From contig JAUQYW010000630.1 of NCBI GenBank assembly GCA_030587525.1, forward strand, positions 1-9,344: DNA of 9,344 nucleotides, read 5' to 3'. Source of the DNA: Candidatus Sigynarchaeota archaeon (GTDB lineage: Archaea > Asgardarchaeota > Lokiarchaeia > Sigynarchaeales > Sigynarchaeaceae). Within the stretch, counting starts at the first letter, position 1, and every line of letters begins with the position of its first letter. A model generated the notes under the pieces. It searched no databases and was not told where the DNA came from. It was given only the letters and a program-made list of their open reading frames with translations. Positions 5,894 to 9,344 of this stretch are shown here, in pieces. Made by a program: the position numbers and the translations under genes.

Positions 5894-6892
5894 ATGAGCG
5901 TTCGGGAACAGCTTGTCAAATCCTTGTCGATGATTTTGCGCCTTAACAAGGCGACCTTGCAAGTATTGCTTGCGGATGCAAACGGGTTATCAATAGCGAA
6001 AGTTTCCCGGAGTTCTGAGATCGATATCGATGCGATTGCAGTCAACAGCGTTTCGGCAGCCACGTACAATTTCAGCGAGGAACTCTGGAAAGATCTAGGT
6101 GTTCTACCACAACGCATCGCATTTGCATTCTTCGAGAAAATCTGCTTGATCAACATCCGGATCGAGCCAACCATCATCACCATCGTGCACGATTTCAACG
6201 CGTCGTGGCCGATCAACGCGGAGGAAATCGGAAAAATTCTCTTCCAATTAAAACTAGATATCGATGAAATGTTTAATCCGGGAGTGAAAAAGGAGGATAG
6301 TGAGACATTTTCCACGTTTATCCGAAATATCCTCTATCTCTTTAACATGGGAAATGAAATACCCGAATCCAGTTACTTGCCACCGGATGGTACCAGTTCC
6401 CCCGAGATACATGACCAGATCTCGACCGTGCTCGACTCGGTGCAAAATCCCGTCTTCTCGCGCTATAGCATCGTCGCTCAGGACGGCCTCATGCTTGATG
6501 GACGCGACCTGATGCAAAATGCAGCCTCGTCATTGGCATCCTTCTCGGCGAGCACGATCGTCGCGTTCCAAAAACTGGTCGAGGAATCCGCAAATCTCAA
6601 CGCGGGACCCTTGCTCAATTACATCTGCATTTCTGGAAGCGACGCGCAATCCTTGTATGCTACCCTCGTCTGTCCTTCAGGAATTATCTTGTATAAGGAT
6701 CCGGTCCAGCCCCGGCAGATCAAGGCAGAACTAGCATTTGTTTCATTATTTCCCCTCACGTATGGCATGATCCCCGTTTTGTGCGAAATACGGAACATTA
6801 TCGGATCCATGAATAAAATGCTCGGTGACGACCCGAGCACGAGGGCATTCTTGAGTAGCATCAATAATCTGATCAAGATCAAGTATCAGTGA
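5894..6892 (+). CDS. Tandem Roadblock/LC7 domain protein
   Basis: A 332-residue soluble protein with two Roadblock-like domains. The first (about 2-105) has the classic order: helix REQLVKSLSMILRL, strand ATLQVLLADANGLSIAKV with the D-x-x-G turn, helix with IDAIAVNSVSAATYNFSEEL, then strands RIAFAFFEKICLINIRI and PTIITIVHDF. A linker of about 60 residues follows. The second domain (about 175-300) repeats it more loosely: VLDSVQNPVFSRYSIVAQDG and LMLDG, a helix NAASSLASFSASTIVAFQ, strands LLNYICISGS, LYATLVCPSGIILY, and a last helix. Roadblock proteins act in GTPase regulation (MglB, Ragulator, TRAPP-like and dynein complexes) and are expanded in Asgard archaea. I use the ATG at 5894, with GTGGA upstream; a GTG at 5885 would add three residues. 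It is monocistronic as far as the window shows. Confidence 0.8.
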   Translation: MSVREQLVKSLSMILRLNKATLQVLLADANGLSIAKVSRSSEIDIDAIAVNSVSAATYNFSEELWKDLGVLPQRIAFAFFEKICLINIRIEPTIITIVHDFNASWPINAEEIGKILFQLKLDIDEMFNPGVKKEDSETFSTFIRNILYLFNMGNEIPESSYLPPDGTSSPEIHDQISTVLDSVQNPVFSRYSIVAQDGLMLDGRDLMQNAASSLASFSASTIVAFQKLVEESANLNAGPLLNYICISGSDAQSLYATLVCPSGIILYKDPVQPRQIKAELAFVSLFPLTYGMIPVLCEIRNIIGSMNKMLGDDPSTRAFLSSINNLIKIKYQ

Positions 6893-6912
6893 ACTCTGTT
6901 TCTGAGTTTCAA

Positions 6913-6919
6913 TTTTTTT
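6913..6919 (+). terminator. T-tract terminator of the Roadblock gene
   Basis: A run of seven T lies 21 bp after the stop, in the form that terminates archaeal transcription. A further T8 run is at 7011-7018. Confidence 0.5.
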
Positions 6920-7079
6920 CGCAAATATTTAATCTCGAGAGAATGATGACCACGCATATATGCATTATATAACACAGATAATATATTTGCGAAATTCTAT
7001 TAAATAAATATTTTTTTTATGGAAGTATTCCTTAAGTTTTGAAAAAATATGAAAGATGCAATGGATTGTATTTGCGAAA
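6917..7079. repeat. Three copies of TATTTGCGAAA in a convergent spacer
   Basis: Copies lie at 6917-6928 (reverse orientation, TTTCGCAAATAT), 6983-6994 (ATATTTGCGAAA) and 7069-7079 (TATTTGCGAAA). The first two are perfect 12-bp reverse complements and could form a long-looped hairpin. The rest of the 196-bp spacer between the Roadblock and kinase stop codons is AT-rich with no ORF that I believe. The element could be a protein site, a transcript-end structure or a relic of a small repeat. Confidence 0.55.
7042..7047 (-). terminator. T-tract terminator of the GHMP kinase gene
   Basis: On the minus strand six T residues occur about 42 bp past the kinase stop. It is a plain archaeal-type T tract without an obvious hairpin. 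Confidence 0.35.
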
Positions 7080-7088
7080 ATATTGTTA

Positions 7089-8156
7089 TTATTGGATACC
7101 TACATCCGTCTTAACTATGTAAGGAATGCCATCGCTATCCAAGATCGACTGGCAGACTTCCTTTTCTTTTCCCGGTGCCAGGATGATGACCGAACCCCCA
7201 AGTCCTGCACCGGTAAGCTTACCCCCGATAGCTCCGGCTTTAACCGCGTTGTTGATAATGGTCTCGATCTTCTCGACTGAAACATCAAAGTAATCTCGCA
7301 AGTACATTTGATGTTCCGACAACAACTTACCTATCGCCGAATAATCGAGTTTTTTCGCCTTCAAGAGCTGGAGAGATTTGACCGCGATGTCCCTATCCTT
7401 GAATACCGCGACAAGTCGTCTTCGTTCGATTTCATCCAAGCTTTTCAAAAACGGCTCGATCTTCTCATAAGGTGTCTTTTCAATGTCGTAATCGACAAGC
7501 TTTTTCAGGTTTGCGAGTCCGGATTTGGTTTCGCGAACCCTGACGGTATGGACGTTCGATGTTGACTTGGGTATCTTCGTGTCGGCGACGACCAGGCCTG
7601 TCAGTTTTGCACTCAACGGGGTGATGACGGGGGGTTCCGAGCACTTGAGGTGGATGATGCCACCCATCGCGGAGCTCAGCTGATCCATCATCCCGCAGGG
7701 TATCTTCATGACGTCGTGTTCTGCCTCGTAAGCATACCAGCCGATTTGCTGTGCTGTAAGGTCCGCACCGCAGACATTGCTAACAACCTTCACGAATGCG
7801 ACGAGCAATGCCGCGGACGATGACAATCCCGACTTGATCGGGAGCTGGCTCGTCAATTCGCAATCGAAACCGGACAGCTTTTTGAAGTACCCGTGTTTTA
7901 CGAACACCAGCAACACGGCTTGGAAATAGCTCAAATCAGGATCCTTGAGATCGTACGCTTCCTTTATCTCGGTTTCCCAGCTCTTTTTTAGAGTCGTATC
8001 ATGAAGCTTAATTTTTTTTCCCGAGCTATCAAAATTGGAGCATTTTATGGTCATCCTCATATTTATCGCGGAAGGGATGACGGAGAGACCCAAATAATCT
8101 TGATGCTCGCCAAATAAACACACGCGGCCGGGCGCGGAAGTCTGGAATGGTTTCAT
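7089..8156 (-). CDS. Galactokinase-type GHMP sugar kinase
   Basis: A 355-residue ATP-dependent sugar 1-kinase of the GHMP fold, full length for the family. Motif 1 is APGRVCLFGEHQDYLG (8-23); it keeps the catalytic Arg11 and the sugar-contacting Glu17, His18 and Asp20 of galactokinases. The usual Asn after RV is Cys13. Motif 2, the phosphate loop, is PIKSGLSSSAAL (106-117). GMMDQLSSAMGG (155-166) supplies the catalytic-base Asp158. LLSEHQMYLRDYFDVS (278-293) corresponds to the S-H-x-S-L-R-D-x-x-x-V-S segment, and motif 3 is GGKLTGAGLGGSVI (311-324). Galactose is the likely substrate, but an N-acetylhexosamine, arabinose or other hexose cannot be excluded. The start is the ATG at 8156. No other Leloir-pathway gene is in the window. 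It ends convergent to the Roadblock gene. Confidence 0.85.
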   Translation of the reverse strand: MKPFQTSAPGRVCLFGEHQDYLGLSVIPSAINMRMTIKCSNFDSSGKKIKLHDTTLKKSWETEIKEAYDLKDPDLSYFQAVLLVFVKHGYFKKLSGFDCELTSQLPIKSGLSSSAALLVAFVKVVSNVCGADLTAQQIGWYAYEAEHDVMKIPCGMMDQLSSAMGGIIHLKCSEPPVITPLSAKLTGLVVADTKIPKSTSNVHTVRVRETKSGLANLKKLVDYDIEKTPYEKIEPFLKSLDEIERRRLVAVFKDRDIAVKSLQLLKAKKLDYSAIGKLLSEHQMYLRDYFDVSVEKIETIINNAVKAGAIGGKLTGAGLGGSVIILAPGKEKEVCQSILDSDGIPYIVKTDVGIQ

Positions 8157-8205
8157 GGTGTCTTTCAGCCTCGCTGAGATTCAATAAATCACGGATGAGA
8201 ATGAG

Positions 8206-8215
8206 AGCCTATTAA
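8206..8215 (-). promoter_or_regulatory. Candidate TATA box of the GHMP kinase gene
   Basis: On the minus strand GATTTTTAATAGG holds a TTTTTAATA core about 55 bp before the ATG. This leaves a leader of about 25-30 nt. The remaining spacer to 8293 holds only a T-rich stretch. Confidence 0.4.
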
Positions 8216-8250
8216 AAATCTATGGCATGCAGACTCCGAAAGAAACCAAG

Positions 8251-8273
8251 GAAAAGAAAAAATTATAAAAATC
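8251..8273 (-). terminator. T-rich terminator downstream of the small membrane peptide gene
   Basis: On the minus strand this reads GATTTTTATAATTTTTTC then TTTTC, beginning about 20 bp after the stop of the 37-codon ORF. A small inverted repeat (TGCAT 8280-8284 with ATGCA 8296-8300) precedes it. Confidence 0.45.
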
Positions 8274-8293
8274 AAGGAATGCATTTGGCAAGC

Positions 8294-8407
8294 TCATGCA
8301 GGGGCGTAACACTGGGGATCGCTAACCCCGCTCATCCAGAAGGAAATGCCGAATGTCACGGCGAGCACGAGGGTGAGTAATGCCAAAATTTTTTCGGTCT
8401 TTTCCAT
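8294..8407 (-). CDS. Small single-span membrane peptide (37 aa), unknown
   Basis: The ORF starts MEKTEKILALLTLVLAVTF and continues GISFWMSGVSDPQCYAPA. It has a short charged N-terminus, one hydrophobic segment (about 8-26) and a polar tail with one cysteine. Read further upstream, the frame continues to 8542, but that stretch (8408-8542) contains the promoter and is probably not coding. Support for a real gene is contextual: a strong TATA box 48 bp upstream, GTGAT close before the ATG, and a T-rich terminator after the stop. I do not recognise the peptide; it could be a secreted or membrane-anchored micropeptide. Confidence 0.5.
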   Translation of the reverse strand: MEKTEKILALLTLVLAVTFGISFWMSGVSDPQCYAPA

Positions 8408-8451
8408 AAACATCACGAAAGTAACGGATGTGCTTTTCAATCTCATGAATG

Positions 8452-8459
8452 TATTTAAA
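8452..8459 (-). promoter_or_regulatory. TATA box of the small membrane peptide gene
   Basis: On the minus strand GCTTTAAATAC contains TTTAAATA, close to the archaeal TATA consensus. It predicts a start near 8429 and a leader of about 22 nt to the ATG at 8407. Confidence 0.6.
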
Positions 8460-8505
8460 GCACTAATTTCCTTGAGATTTAAATTTTTTAAGTACTGAAT
8501 CGACA

Positions 8506-8535
8506 TTAAAAAGTCGCAACTACTCGTTAAAAAGT
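8506..8535. repeat. TTAAAAAGT direct repeat spaced by 21 bp
   Basis: TTAAAAAGT occurs at 8506-8514 and 8527-8535, two helical turns apart, upstream of the small peptide promoter and next to the end of the transposase relic. It could be an operator or chance in AT-rich DNA. Confidence 0.3.
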
Positions 8536-8538
8536 TGG

Positions 8539-8850
8539 TCAAACTTGAACAACATGCGAGTCATGGAACTCGATTCTCCGGGTTTTTAACCGTTCGGGTA
8601 AAAATACTATTCGCATCGCCTTCACGAATAATATGCACCGAATCTTCCACGAGTTGAACGTAACGAGGTCGAGCACGTAAAAAAATGTCTTGGTTACATC
8701 ATCGCGCGCGTGGCTCGGCGGGGTGAAGAGCTCGTGATCACGAAATCCGGTTTCGATGCTCCATCGCTTCCGGAATTCTTGCACGTGACGTGAGAATTCG
8801 TATGTCTCGTGCGAATTTGTACCGATTTCCGTCCGATAAGCGGGCGATCT
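8539..8850 (-). pseudogene. IS4-type DDE transposase, 3' remnant with frameshift
   Basis: The minus-strand reading contains SPAYRTEIGTNSHETYEFSR, then FRKRWSIETGFRDHELFTPP, then a hydrophobic FFYVLDLVTFNSWKI. This matches the C-terminal end of DDE transposases of the IS4 group, whose Y-x2-R-x3-E-x6-K signature appears here as F-x2-R-x3-E-x6-E, so the final Lys is lost. The first catalytic Asp residues are absent. A stop at 8851-8853 closes this frame; a different frame stays open further upstream (to 8959, with EELVPRIDLFSFVNKVAERQ) and may be the preceding segment shifted by a frameshift, though I cannot confirm that. No start codon in context, no terminal inverted repeats seen. It is a decayed, inactive insertion sequence. 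The stretch 8851-9002 holds nothing else that I can support. Confidence 0.75.
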
Positions 8851-9002
8851 TCAGCTGCTTGAACTGCCGTTCCGCAACTTTATTAACGAATGAAAATAAA
8901 TCTATCCTGGGAACCAATTCCTCGTAGGATCGACGCACTAACGTCGTTCCGTGACATGATTAATTTGTCAAGTACGGGATGAAGAGTTATTTCCTCAAAA
9001 CC

Positions 9003-9010
9003 CTTTATAT
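9003..9010 (+). promoter_or_regulatory. TATA box of the profilin-like gene
   Basis: CTTTATAT lies about 33 bp before the ATG at 9039, predicting a start site near 9033 and an almost leaderless message. It is one of the clearest TATA matches in the window. Confidence 0.6.
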
Positions 9011-9038
9011 TTCACGGACCAACTTTCACTAGATACTG

Positions 9039-9344
9039 ATGATTGGTATGCCGGAAAACTATGCTGACGTATTTGCAGGATTACTGAAACAGAACCCGCA
9101 CGTGGACAAGGGCGTCGTGCTGAATCCCGAAGGAACTGTATTGTTCGTGGTTGGAAATTGGGATCCATCCTCAGATGCGAAGAATCTTTTGAAAATCTGG
9201 CGTGAACATGGCCCACGACTGGAGATTCAAGGAACGGGGTATTCTGTGTTACGATCGGAACCCGAACAATTGGTATCGACGAACTTGGCAAAGAAAGGAT
9301 CCGTGGTCGGTTCCATAACCAAGAGCCGTAACTTCCTCGTTGCG
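9039..9344 (+). CDS. Probable Asgard profilin homolog, 3'-truncated by window edge
   Basis: The frame is open to the right edge, giving 102 residues of an unfinished protein. An N-terminal helix (ENYADVFAGLLKQNPHVDKG) leads into strand-turn-strand VVLNPEGTVLFVVGNWDPSS, a helix (AKNLLKIWREHG), then RLEIQGTGYSVLRSEPEQLV, a strand, and KKGSVVGSITKSRNFLVA. The last part resembles the profilin series of G-x-K/T-Y-x-V-x-R, then K-G-S-x-x-x-x-x-x-K and a strand ending the beta sheet. Profilins bind actin monomers and, in Asgard archaea, have been shown to modulate eukaryotic actin assembly. ATG 9039 is used; ATG 9048 (MPENYADVF) is also possible. A Roadblock-like protein of the same general fold is the main alternative. 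Confidence 0.6.
   Translation, partial: MIGMPENYADVFAGLLKQNPHVDKGVVLNPEGTVLFVVGNWDPSSDAKNLLKIWREHGPRLEIQGTGYSVLRSEPEQLVSTNLAKKGSVVGSITKSRNFLVA

Noticed and set aside
8408..8542. N-terminal extension of the small peptide ORF to 82 codons
   Set aside because: The extra stretch contains the TATA box and AT-rich repeats and has no ribosome binding site; the 37-codon form fits the signals better.
9036..9045. TGATGA as a possible C/D box RNA element
   Set aside because: There is no matching D box or guide region, and it lies at the start codon of the profilin-like gene.
8995..9291. Minus-strand 98-codon ORF at the right edge
   Set aside because: It overlaps the profilin-like gene and its promoter and has no recognisable features.

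Overview
The window looks like a piece of an archaeal chromosome of moderate GC content, most probably from an Asgard archaeon. The archaeal signs are an MBF1-type factor, TATA-like promoters, a tRNA with a bulge-helix-bulge intron and no encoded CCA, a PyrI regulatory subunit and an archaeal/eukaryotic-type NFACT protein. The Asgard assignment is inference. It rests on three small-domain proteins typical of the eukaryote-like gene set of that group: a tandem Roadblock/LC7 protein, a probable longin-like protein and a probable profilin homolog cut by the right edge. I cannot name the lineage within Asgard.

Layout. Positions 1-1959 (+) hold the 3' end of an MBF1 gene, a stand-alone Lrp/AsnC-type ligand-binding (RAM) domain protein and a GT4 glycosyltransferase, tightly spaced and probably co-transcribed. 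Convergent to it, and overlapping the glycosyltransferase 3' end by 34 bp, is a four-gene minus-strand run from 5484 down to 1926: pyrI, a longin-like protein, a three-span membrane protein and the NFACT-family ribosome quality control protein (RqcH/NEMF/Rqc2). Gaps in that run are 6 to about 50 bp. Divergent from it on the plus strand lie a tRNA-Leu(UAG), interrupted by a 47-nt intron in the D arm, and the tandem Roadblock gene. A 196-bp AT-rich convergent spacer with a thrice-repeated TATTTGCGAAA element separates this from a minus-strand galactokinase-type GHMP kinase.

Beyond the kinase there is a probable 37-codon membrane peptide gene with its own TATA box, then the degraded 3' end of an IS4-type transposase. 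The window closes with a strongly promoted gene encoding the probable profilin.

How the genes may work together: MBF1 (EDF1 in eukaryotes) and NFACT (Rqc2/NEMF) are both linked in eukaryotes to stalled or collided ribosomes, and here they lie within 4 kb of each other in separate, converging transcription units. The Roadblock, longin-like and profilin-like proteins would belong to the small-GTPase and actin regulatory set of Asgard archaea. PyrI and the kinase are ordinary metabolic functions. I see no CRISPR array, rRNA, prophage or defence island.
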